This document shows, one piece after another, positions 33,934-41,004 of a stretch of 64,000 nt of DNA. The translations under genes were made by a program, and so were the position numbers. This DNA is from an uncultured Lachnospiraceae bacterium (GTDB lineage Bacteria > Bacillota > Clostridia > Lachnospirales > Lachnospiraceae). Every line of letters begins with the position of its first letter. Position 1 is the first letter of the stretch. The notes under the pieces were generated by a model. That model searched no databases. It was given only the letters and a program-made list of their open reading frames with translations, and had not been told where the DNA came from. The DNA lies in assembly GCA_934320845.1 (NCBI GenBank), contig CAKRFU010000010.1, positions 1-64,000 of the forward strand, in the 5' to 3' direction.

Positions 33934-36204
33934 ATGAAAACATCAGTTATTGGTTTCCCGAGAATCGGAACATTGAGAGAGCTTAAATTTGCTTCTGAAA
34001 AATATTTTAGAAATGAAATTGATGAGGAGCTGTTAAAACAGACAGCGGCTGAACTTAGAAAAACACACTGGAATATGCAGAAAAGTGCGGGAATTGATTT
34101 TATTTCAAGTAATGATTTCTCGTTTTATGATATTGTGCTCGACACAGCAGTATTGTTAAATATTATACCAAAAAGATACAAAGAACTGGGATTGTCAGAA
34201 CTCGATACATATTTTTCAATGGCAAGAGGATATCAGGGAGAGCATGGTGATGTTAAAGCACTTGCTATGAAGAAATGGTTCAATACAAATTATCATTATA
34301 TTGTGCCTGAGGTTGAAGATGATACACAGATAAAACTGTCAGGCAACAAGATTTGGAATGAATATGACGAGGCAGAGGAACTTGGAATTACAACTAAGCC
34401 TATGCTTACGGGTGCGTATACAATGTTAAAATTGTGCAGATATACAGGAAATAAATCGGCAGCAGATTATGTAGGCGATATTGTGAAGGCATACAAAGAA
34501 CTGTTACAGACATGTGAGAAAAAGCAGATTGCATGGGTTCAGTTTGATGAGCCGGCACTTGTACTTGACATGAGTGACGAGGATAAAAAATTATTCCATG
34601 AAATTTATGATGAGTTGCTTGCTTGCAGTACAGATACAAAAATATTACTGCAGACATATTTTGGAGATATACGTGACATTTATGAGGATGTTATAAAAAT
34701 GTCATTTGCAGGAATCGGAATTGATTTTATTGAGGGAAAACAGTCATATGAACTTGTTTCAAAATTTGGTTTTCCAAAGGATAAGGTGCTTTTTGCCGGT
34801 CTTGTAAACGGTAAAAATATCTGGAAAAATCATTATGACAAAACATTAAAGGTTGTAAATGAATTAGCAGATAAAGGCATTGACACAGTGATTTCAACAT
34901 CATGCTCACTTCTTCATGTGCCATATACATTAGATAATGAAGAAAAACTTTCAAAAGAGTATACTGCATATTTTTCATTTGCTAAGGAAAAGCTTGTTGA
35001 ACTTAATGAACTTGGAAAACTTGCTGACAATAAAAATTATTGTGATGATGAAGCATACAAGAAAAATCATGAACTTTTCAACGGTAACAGAAATTGTACA
35101 AACGCAAGTGTAAGTGAGCGTCTTTCAAAGGTAGGAGAAGATGATTATGTAAGACTTCCAAAGAGAAGTGAGCGTCAGAAACTTCAGAAGGAAGAGTTTA
35201 AGCTTCCTGAATTTCCAACAACTACAATAGGTTCGTTTCCGCAGACAAAGGATGTTAAGGCAAACCGTTCTGCATTTAAGAGAGGGGAAAAGACAGAGCA
35301 GGAGTATATTGAATTTAATAAGAAGAAGATTGCCGAATGTGTAAGCTGGCAGGAAGAAATAGGTATTGATGTACTTGTACACGGTGAATATGAACGAAAC
35401 GACATGGTAGAATATTTCGGAGAGTCGCTTGGAGGATTTTTGTTTACGCAGAAAGCATGGGTTCAGTCGTATGGAACAAGATGTGTTAAACCGCCTGTCA
35501 TATGGGGAGATGTGTACAGAGATAAGCCTATAACAGTAGAATGGTCAGTTTATGCACAGTCACTTACAAAGAAGCTTATGAAGGGTATGCTTACAGGGCC
35601 TGTTACAATACTTAACTGGTCATTCCCTAGAGAGGACATATCTATAAAAGAGTCAATATCACAGATTGCATTGGCGATAAGGGATGAGGTTCTCGACCTT
35701 GAAGCAAATGGCATCAAAGTGATACAGATAGATGAGGCGGCTTTAAGAGAAAAACTTCCACTTAGAAAAACAGACTGGTATAAGGAATATCTTGATTTTG
35801 CAATACCTGCATTTCGTCTTACCCACAGTGGTGTAAAGCCTGAAACTCAGATACACACGCATATGTGCTACAGTGAATTTACAGATATAATTCCTGCTAT
35901 TGACGATATGGATGCGGATGTAATCACATTTGAGGCATCACGCTCAGACCTCCAGATATTGGATTCACTCAGAGAAAACAATTTCGAGACAGAAGTAGGC
36001 CCCGGAGTATATGATATTCATTCACCTAGAGTACCGTCAGTCGAGGAGATAACAAATGTATTAAAAATCATGCTTACAAAAATAGAAAGAGATAAACTCT
36101 GGGTAAATCCTGACTGTGGATTAAAGACAAGAGGAATGAAAGAGTCAGATGCAAGTCTTAGAAATATGGTGCTTGCAGCCAAAAAACTAAGAGAAGAAGC
36201 ATAA
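33934..36204 (+). CDS. metE: Cobalamin-independent methionine synthase
   Basis: A 756-residue zinc enzyme that transfers a methyl group from methyl-tetrahydrofolate triglutamate to homocysteine. The N-terminal half begins SVIGFPRIGTLRELKFA; the C-terminal half has FPTTTIGSFPQTKDVK and the zinc ligands in HTHMCYSEF and WVNPDCGLKTRG. Length is full. The ATG at 33934 has GGAGG six bases upstream, so the in-frame upstream codons are not used. It is transcribed after a LysR terminator and a MET-box-like operator, which points to control by methionine supply rather than by a SAM riboswitch, none of which I can see. Confidence 0.97.
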   Translation: MKTSVIGFPRIGTLRELKFASEKYFRNEIDEELLKQTAAELRKTHWNMQKSAGIDFISSNDFSFYDIVLDTAVLLNIIPKRYKELGLSELDTYFSMARGYQGEHGDVKALAMKKWFNTNYHYIVPEVEDDTQIKLSGNKIWNEYDEAEELGITTKPMLTGAYTMLKLCRYTGNKSAADYVGDIVKAYKELLQTCEKKQIAWVQFDEPALVLDMSDEDKKLFHEIYDELLACSTDTKILLQTYFGDIRDIYEDVIKMSFAGIGIDFIEGKQSYELVSKFGFPKDKVLFAGLVNGKNIWKNHYDKTLKVVNELADKGIDTVISTSCSLLHVPYTLDNEEKLSKEYTAYFSFAKEKLVELNELGKLADNKNYCDDEAYKKNHELFNGNRNCTNASVSERLSKVGEDDYVRLPKRSERQKLQKEEFKLPEFPTTTIGSFPQTKDVKANRSAFKRGEKTEQEYIEFNKKKIAECVSWQEEIGIDVLVHGEYERNDMVEYFGESLGGFLFTQKAWVQSYGTRCVKPPVIWGDVYRDKPITVEWSVYAQSLTKKLMKGMLTGPVTILNWSFPREDISIKESISQIALAIRDEVLDLEANGIKVIQIDEAALREKLPLRKTDWYKEYLDFAIPAFRLTHSGVKPETQIHTHMCYSEFTDIIPAIDDMDADVITFEASRSDLQILDSLRENNFETEVGPGVYDIHSPRVPSVEEITNVLKIMLTKIERDKLWVNPDCGLKTRGMKESDASLRNMVLAAKKLREEA

Positions 36205-36285
36205 AATGATTTGACATAATAGTGAAAAAAGTTTCTTTGAAAAGCTGCTTGGGTTGTTTGGAATGTAGGAAAGATTATGGTGTGG

Positions 36286-36313
36286 CAGAGAGTTCCGCTT
36301 GTGGAACTCTCTG
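36286..36313. other. Perfect hairpin downstream of metE
   Basis: CAGAGAGTTCC and its exact complement enclose a 6-base loop. No T run follows, so it is an RNA-stabilising or weakly terminating hairpin rather than a clear terminator. The rest of 36205-36493 holds nothing else firm. Confidence 0.5.
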
Positions 36314-36493
36314 TTGGCATTTATAATAAACCTAATTTAAGTGACAGATAGTCAAGGAGATTGTATGATACATCCGATATTACTAATGATAATGTATTGG
36401 GAGTTTTTGATTATATATTGAGGGAAAAAAGGTGCTTATAGGATAATGCAGGTTTCACAAATGCATATTTTATAGTATATGGAGGAAAGAAAA

Positions 36494-37078
36494 ATGGACA
36501 CACAGATAAATATAAGAGCAGCAAAAATAGAAGATGCAGAAAGATTGCTTGAAATATATGGTTATTATGTAAAAGAAACAGCTATTACTTATGAGTACGA
36601 AGTACCGTCACTTGACGAATTTAAGCAAAGAATTTCAAATACGCTTAAAACACATCCATATATTGTTGCGGAGTCAGATGGAGAAATCATTGGATATGCC
36701 TATGCTGGAAAGTATCATCCGAGAGCTGCATATAGCTGGGATGCAGAGATGACTATATATCTTGATCACAATGCCAGGGAAAACGGTGTTGGCAGAAAAC
36801 TATATTCGTATCTTGAGGAAATTCTTAAGGCGCAGGGGATTGTAAAAGCAATTGCGCTTATCACACCGCCTATGACAGAAGCAGACAATGATGTTTACAG
36901 AAGTGTGCATTTCCATGAGAGTATGGGATATAAACTTTCAGGAAAGCTTGCATACAGCGGATATAAGTTTGACAGGTGGTTTGACACGGTATTTATGGAT
37001 AAGATATTGTGTGAGCCGCATGAAAATATGCAGCCTGTAAAGACTTTTGATGAAGTCAGAGGAAAGTTTGGGATATAG
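36494..37078 (+). CDS. GNAT N-acetyltransferase, phosphinothricin-acetyltransferase type
   Basis: A 194-residue GNAT-fold enzyme using acetyl-CoA. It begins INIRAAKIEDAERLLEIY; the acetyl-CoA loop is DHNARENGVGRKLYSYLEEIL, where the usual Q/RxxGxG/A is ENGVGR. The later YRSVHFHESMGYKLSGKLAYSGYKFDRWFDTVFM is typical of the PAT/MddA subgroup that acetylates phosphinothricin, methionine sulfoximine or related amino-acid analogues. Start at 36494 is set by GGAGG eight bases upstream. It follows metE, which may be chance; the natural substrate is unknown. Confidence 0.88.
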   Translation: MDTQINIRAAKIEDAERLLEIYGYYVKETAITYEYEVPSLDEFKQRISNTLKTHPYIVAESDGEIIGYAYAGKYHPRAAYSWDAEMTIYLDHNARENGVGRKLYSYLEEILKAQGIVKAIALITPPMTEADNDVYRSVHFHESMGYKLSGKLAYSGYKFDRWFDTVFMDKILCEPHENMQPVKTFDEVRGKFGI

Positions 37079-37102
37079 ATAAACGCTTAAACGAAAAAAT
37101 GA

Positions 37103-37132
37103 TTGACAATTCCAATGATACCATTATATAAT
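37103..37132 (+). promoter_or_regulatory. Sigma-A promoter of aspS
   Basis: TTGACA at 37103-37108 and TATAAT at 37127-37132 with an 18-base spacer, directly before the T-box leader. Confidence 0.8.
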
Positions 37133-37144
37133 CATTCTAGTTAT

Positions 37145-37400
37145 GCAAATGCGACGACGGAGAGAAGTAGCATGATTTATCGTTCAAAGCGAGTGAAGGA
37201 TGGTGAGAGCTTCGCAAAGTGAATTCATGTGAATAACACTCTATCAGCAGCAAACTGAACACAGCATTGGCTGTCAGTAGGTGAGCCGTAAGCTGCACGA
37301 AAGACAGCATATAAGTGACTGACAAGACAGTAATTCGGGTGGTACCGCGGACAATGATATGTTCGTCCTGAACTTTTAAGTTTAGGGCGGACTTTTTTCT
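37145..37400 (+). promoter_or_regulatory. T-box riboswitch leader of aspS, AAC (asparagine) specifier
   Basis: The T-box core GGGTGGTACCGCGG is at 37337-37350, followed by a terminator from GTCCTGAACTT to GGGCGGAC and T6 (37364-37398). The specifier region reads GTGAAT-AAC-ACTCTATCAG. By the rule that the codon is followed by a purine and a pyrimidine-rich stretch ending in AG, the codon is AAC (Asn) at 37235-37237, not an Asp codon. The stretch is one base longer than in the other two leaders, so this reading is a little less sure. Confidence 0.85.
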
Positions 37401-37440
37401 TTATCAAATATTTTCTTGTCTGATTTTTTAGGAGGTAAAA

Positions 37441-39192
37441 ATGAACGTAGGAAACATTTATCGTGACAAAACATTGAACGACATTAGCGAGAGCAATGTC
37501 GGTGAAACATTAAGACTTGCCGGATGGGTTGAAAATATTCGTGACCATGGTGGTGTATCATTTGTTGACCTTAGAGATATGTATGGTGTTATGCAGGTGG
37601 TTATGCGTGACACAAAACTCCTTGAGGGAATAAGCAAAGAGGATTGTATCTCAGTTGAAGGTGTTGTAGAACATAGAGATGAGGAGACATACAATCCTAA
37701 AATCCCTACAGGAACTATCGAGCTTGAGGCACACAAAGTTGAAGTGCTTGGAAGAGTTTACAGACAGCTTCCTTTTGAGATAATGACATCAAAAGAGACA
37801 AGAGAAGATGTTCGTCTTAAATATCGTTATCTTGACCTTAGAAATGCAAAGGTTCGTGACAATATGATATTCCGCTCAAATGTTATCAGTTTTCTTCGTC
37901 AGAAGATGACAGACATGGGATTTTTAGAGATTCAGACACCTATTCTTTGTGCATCATCACCTGAGGGTGCAAGAGATTATATCGTTCCATCGCGTAAATT
38001 TAAGGGTAAATTCTATGCATTGCCACAGGCACCACAGCAGTATAAGCAGCTTCTTATGGTGTCAGGTTTTGATAAGTATTTCCAGATAGCACCTTGTTTC
38101 AGAGATGAGGATGCGAGAGCAGACCGTTCACCGGGAGAATTTTATCAGCTTGACTTTGAGATGAGCTTTGCAACACAGGAAGATGTATTTAAAGTTGGCG
38201 AGGAAGTTCTTACGGCAGCATTTGAAAAATTTGCACCTGAAGGATATGAAGTTACGCAGGCTCCTTATCCTATCATCAGCTACAAACAGGCTATGCTTGA
38301 GTTTGGTTCAGATAAGCCTGACCTTAGAAATCCGCTTCGTATCGTCGATGTTACAGACTTCTTCCAGAGATGTACATTTAAACCTTTCCACGGAAAGACA
38401 GTTCGTGCAATAAATGTTCATGCAAAACTTTCAAAAGGTCAGCATGAAAAGCTTCTTAAATTTGCTCAGTCTATCGGAATGGGTGGTCTTGGTTATCTTG
38501 AAGTGCTTGAAGATAAGTCATACAAGGGACCTATTGATAAGTTCATCCCTGATGATATGAAACAGGAAATCGCAGATATAGCGGGACTTACACCGGGAGA
38601 TACTATCTTCTTTATCGCAGACAGAGAAGCACAGGCAGCCCTTTATGCAGGACAGATTCGTACAGAGCTTGGAAACAGACTTGACCTTATCGAGAAGAAC
38701 AGCTATAGATTCTGTTATATAAATGATTTCCCAATGTATGAGTATGACAATGAGGAGAAGAAATATATCTTTACTCACAACCCATTCTCAATGCCACAGG
38801 GAGGGCTTGAAGCATTAAATACAAAAGAGCCTTCAGAAATCCTTGCATATCAGTATGATATTGTATGTAATGGAATCGAGCTCTCATCAGGAGCAGTTCG
38901 TAATCATGACCTTGACATTATGGTTAAGGCATTTGAAATAGCAGGTTATACAGAAGAAGATTTGAAAGAAAAATTTGGAGCACTCTATAATGCATTCCAG
39001 TTTGGAGCACCACCACATGCAGGAATGGCACCGGGAGTAGACCGTATGATAATGCTTCTTCGTAATGAAGAAAATATTCGTGAGATAATACCATTCCCAA
39101 TGAATGGAAACGCACAGGATCTTATGTGTGGAGCACCAAACGAAGTAAGCGAGCAGCAGCTTCGTGAAGTACACATAAAGGTAAGACAATAG
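37441..39192 (+). CDS. aspS: Aspartyl-tRNA synthetase, bacterial type
   Basis: A 583-residue class II synthetase. It has the N-terminal anticodon-binding OB domain (LRLAGWVENIRDHGGVSFVDLRD), motif 2 (PCFRDEDARADRSPGEFYQLD), the bacterial GAD insertion (about 280-420) and motif 3 (GMAPGVDRMIMLL). The RDHGG loop carries a histidine at the place linked, as I recall, with non-discriminating AspRS that also charges tRNA-Asn. Together with the AAC specifier of its leader, this suggests Asn-tRNA is made by the indirect route (Asp-tRNA-Asn plus GatCAB). That is an inference; gatCAB is not in the window. GGAGG precedes the ATG. A terminator follows at 39281. Confidence 0.96.
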   Translation: MNVGNIYRDKTLNDISESNVGETLRLAGWVENIRDHGGVSFVDLRDMYGVMQVVMRDTKLLEGISKEDCISVEGVVEHRDEETYNPKIPTGTIELEAHKVEVLGRVYRQLPFEIMTSKETREDVRLKYRYLDLRNAKVRDNMIFRSNVISFLRQKMTDMGFLEIQTPILCASSPEGARDYIVPSRKFKGKFYALPQAPQQYKQLLMVSGFDKYFQIAPCFRDEDARADRSPGEFYQLDFEMSFATQEDVFKVGEEVLTAAFEKFAPEGYEVTQAPYPIISYKQAMLEFGSDKPDLRNPLRIVDVTDFFQRCTFKPFHGKTVRAINVHAKLSKGQHEKLLKFAQSIGMGGLGYLEVLEDKSYKGPIDKFIPDDMKQEIADIAGLTPGDTIFFIADREAQAALYAGQIRTELGNRLDLIEKNSYRFCYINDFPMYEYDNEEKKYIFTHNPFSMPQGGLEALNTKEPSEILAYQYDIVCNGIELSSGAVRNHDLDIMVKAFEIAGYTEEDLKEKFGALYNAFQFGAPPHAGMAPGVDRMIMLLRNEENIREIIPFPMNGNAQDLMCGAPNEVSEQQLREVHIKVRQ

Positions 39193-39258
39193 TGCGAAAA
39201 AATAAGCTTGATAGCTTATTTTCGCACGGCTATTTGCTTCTGAACGAAGGCAAATAGC
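39192..39258. repeat. Two consecutive hairpins after aspS
   Basis: GTGCGAAAAAATAAGCT pairs with AGCTTATTTTCGCAC around TGAT (39192-39227, overlapping the stop). GCTATTTGCTTC pairs with GAAGGCAAATAGC (39230-39258) with a one-base bulge. Neither is followed by a T run; they look like intergenic palindromic units. Confidence 0.5.
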
Positions 39259-39280
39259 ATTGTTATGAAAGACACAAATT

Positions 39281-39340
39281 AAAAAAGCTGTCATATTGCA
39301 GATATTATTTTAAATATTTGCAATGTGGCAGCTTTTTTCT
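39281..39340 (+). terminator. Terminator of aspS
   Basis: AAAAAAGCTGTCATATTGCA at 39281 onward pairs with TGCAATGTGGCAGCTTTTTT ending 39338, a long stem with a few mismatches, T6 within and after the 3' arm. Confidence 0.85.
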
Positions 39341-39374
39341 TTTAGTTAATTTATTTTTTGAATGTTGAAAATAA

Positions 39375-39410
39375 AAAATGTAACACAATGGATATTGTGT
39401 TACATTTTTT
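39375..39410. repeat. Left inverted repeat of a putative invertible segment (recombinase core site)
   Basis: A4, then arm TGTAACACAA, spacer TGGATA, complementary arm, then T6. This arm-6-base spacer-arm layout is that of a tyrosine-recombinase core site. It matches the reverse complement of 40363-40398 at 35 of 36 positions, including the asymmetric spacer. The A-stem-T form could also act as a bidirectional terminator. Confidence 0.75.
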
Positions 39411-39508
39411 TCTTACACATTATTTATCGGCAGTCAAAATTGATACTTTAGCATTTTTTGAAAATTATTAAAAAAAATATAAAAAGTTGAAAGGATGGAT
39501 TTACAGAG

Positions 39509-40108
39509 ATGAAAACTACTCAGCCTATTCGAGATATTGTGGAATTGAATAAGATAAGAGAATATTATTCTGAGGTAAAACCTAATAAAAGAAACAGCCT
39601 TCTTATAATATGCGGGCTTAATACGGCTTTGCGTATTTCAGATATATTAAAACTTCGTTGGAAAGATGTATATAATGAAAGTTTGTTGTCATTCAAATCT
39701 CATATTGATATTAAAGAACAGAAAACAGGCAAAAAAACTATTGTATTTATCAATAATAATCTGAAAGAGGCTTTGGCTTCATTTCTAAAAGAACTCATTT
39801 CAAAGAAAAAGAAATTATGTGAAATAATGGAGCAGTTTATTTTTCTTGGTCAGAAATCTACAGACAAGCCTATCAGCAGGATTCAAGCATTTCGGATAAT
39901 ATCAGATGCGGCAGAAAAATGTATGATTGGTCATAGGGTGAGCAGTCATTCACTCAGAAAAACTTTTGGATATCATGCATGGAAAAAGGGAGTATCGCCG
40001 GCACTTCTTACAAGTATTTATAACCATTCATCATATAAGATAACAACAAGATATCTGGGAATAGAACAGGACGACAGGGACGAAGTTTTTGAACTTGTAA
40101 ATTTATAA
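39509..40108 (+). CDS. Compact FimB-like tyrosine recombinase (putative DNA invertase)
   Basis: A 199-residue protein that is nearly all catalytic domain. The complete active-site set is visible: R42 (TALRISDILKLRW), a lysine at 72 or 75 on the beta hairpin, H147 and R150 (SSHSLRKTFGYHAW), H173 (YNHSSYK) and the nucleophile Y182 (RYLGI). There is no N-terminal SAM-like core-binding domain, as in the FimB/FimE inversion recombinases, which are about 200 residues. The gene lies alone between 36-bp inverted repeats at 39375-39410 and 40363-40398. It probably flips the segment that carries it. The ribosome site is weak (AAAGGA, 13 bases upstream), in keeping with low expression. A terminator follows at 40143. 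Confidence 0.85.
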   Translation: MKTTQPIRDIVELNKIREYYSEVKPNKRNSLLIICGLNTALRISDILKLRWKDVYNESLLSFKSHIDIKEQKTGKKTIVFINNNLKEALASFLKELISKKKKLCEIMEQFIFLGQKSTDKPISRIQAFRIISDAAEKCMIGHRVSSHSLRKTFGYHAWKKGVSPALLTSIYNHSSYKITTRYLGIEQDDRDEVFELVNL

Positions 40109-40142
40109 TTATACTAAATAGAAAAACAAATAAAATTTTGAT

Positions 40143-40189
40143 ACAGACACATAATTTATATGACTGTTTTTGAGGTTATGTGTCTGTTT
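40143..40189 (+). terminator. Hairpin after the recombinase gene
   Basis: ACAGACACATAA at 40143-40154 and its perfect complement at 40176-40187, with a 21-base T-rich loop and a short T run. It would end recombinase transcription inside the invertible segment. Confidence 0.65.
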
Positions 40190-40362
40190 GCCATATTAAA
40201 AAATCTTTTATTCTGCATATTTTTTCATAAAATCATATATCAAATTATTTCATAATAATAAATTTCAGCTATATCAAATTTTTCTATAAATATCCAAATA
40301 AATATACAAAGTATTTGTCTTTAAATATAAAAGAACATTTCTAAAACAATCTCCAAAAATAT
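40190..40362. other. Very AT-rich non-coding part of the putative invertible segment
   Basis: No ORF, hairpin or clear promoter pair is seen in either strand, though many TATAAT-like strings occur. In comparable switches such a stretch holds the outward promoter or recombinase-binding arms; here that cannot be shown by eye. Confidence 0.35.
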
Positions 40363-40398
40363 AAAAAATGTAACACAATATCCATTCTGTTACATTTT
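40363..40398. repeat. Right inverted repeat of the putative invertible segment
   Basis: On the plus strand it reads A6, TGTAACACAA, the spacer TATCCA (reverse complement of the left spacer TGGATA), TTCTGTTACA, T4. One base differs from the left repeat when inverted, which also breaks its own palindrome. Distance between the repeats is 952 bases. Confidence 0.75.
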
Positions 40399-40450
40399 GA
40401 TTTACAAGGCAAGGATACAGCAGTTTTGGGTTATAGATAAGTATTCCCTT

Positions 40451-40477
40451 AAAAGTTTTTTTGATTCAGTCTGATAA
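40451..40477 (+). promoter_or_regulatory. Sigma-28 (SigD/FliA) flagellar promoter of csrA
   Basis: AAAAGTTT at 40451-40458, an 11-base spacer and TCTGATAA at 40470-40477. This fits the sigma-28 consensus TAAAGTTT-N11-GCCGATAA closely. It lies 53 bases outside the right inverted repeat and about 65 bases before csrA. Confidence 0.75.
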
Positions 40478-40542
40478 AAAATAGAAAGTCAGAGCGTTGG
40501 AGAAAAAGACTGCCGGACATTAAATACAAGGAGGTAATGTAA

Positions 40543-40776
40543 ATGTTAAGACTTTCAGTTGAGAACAAAGAATATCTGATGGTTGGTGATGATGTGAAAA
40601 TCATTTTTCTCGGTGGTACGGGGAATCATCACAGAATAATGATTGATGCACCTAAAGATGTAAAGATAGTCAGAAGCAAGGCTCTTAGAAAGCATATGAA
40701 AGAAAACGGGATAGAGTGTGAAGCTCCTTCTTATTATGAAGAAAAAGAGCACCCGGAGAAATACCGCAGGAAGTAA
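40543..40776 (+). CDS. csrA: CsrA-family RNA-binding translational regulator (divergent)
   Basis: A 77-residue CsrA-like protein. Typical parts are MLRLSVENKEYLMVGDDVKI, the GNHHRIMIDAPKDVKIVR core (the last residue matching the RNA-binding arginine of the CsrA wing) and a C-terminal helix. The usual LTRKxGE segment at the N-terminus is replaced by LSVENKE, and the C-terminal tail is longer and charged. CsrA dimers bind GGA motifs in mRNA leaders and in Firmicutes repress flagellin translation until FliW removes them. The neighbour downstream is flagellin, with GGA-rich leader RNA, so that circuit fits here. Strong AAGGAGG site; sigma-28 promoter upstream. fliW is not in the window. Confidence 0.85.
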   Translation: MLRLSVENKEYLMVGDDVKIIFLGGTGNHHRIMIDAPKDVKIVRSKALRKHMKENGIECEAPSYYEEKEHPEKYRRK

Positions 40777-40835
40777 AAATAAGAAATTACATTTAATTTT
40801 AAGGAATTACATTGAATGCGGATGATTTAAGTTTT

Positions 40836-40868
40836 CTTAGTTTGATAATGAATCAGTGAACCTAGGCA
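40836..40868 (+). terminator. Hairpin between csrA and fliC
   Basis: ATAATGAATCAGTG pairs imperfectly with CATTGATTTTATTAT around AACCTAGG. The 3' side is T-rich, so it may partly end csrA transcripts before fliC. Confidence 0.4.
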
Positions 40869-40925
40869 TTGATTTTATTATATATAAAAATAAAAATACA
40901 AAGCAGATTTTAGAATACGCTTTCA

Positions 40926-41004
40926 AACGGATTTGGAGCGTAGGACAAGTTGCCAGCCGCACTACAGGTGCGAATGGCAACGGAAAAACACGGAGGTAAT
41001 TATT
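40926..41004 (+). promoter_or_regulatory. Flagellin leader RNA with GGA motifs and a stem-loop (candidate CsrA sites)
   Basis: Five GGA motifs lie at 40929, 40935, 40943, 40982 and 40992, the last within the ribosome site ACGGAGG. Between the two groups is a stem GTTGCCA/TGGCAAC (from about 40950 to 40981) with an inner CGCAC/GTGCG hairpin. Paired GGA sites bridging the Shine-Dalgarno are how CsrA represses hag in Bacillus. This is a match of layout, not proof. Confidence 0.5.

Noticed and set aside
36365..36421. 18-codon ORF with AAGGAG upstream, between metE and the GNAT gene
   Set aside because: Too short, no promoter or terminator around it, and the composition could arise by chance; kept out of the feature list.
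39375..39411. Left inverted repeat as nothing more than a terminator of aspS
   Set aside because: aspS already has a full terminator at 39281-39340, and an inverted copy with the same asymmetric spacer on the other side of a recombinase gene is not expected of a terminator.
39509..40108. Recombinase as the integrase of a prophage or integrative element
   Set aside because: No N-terminal arm- or core-binding domain, no tRNA target, no phage or conjugation genes, and the flanking repeats are inverted rather than direct.
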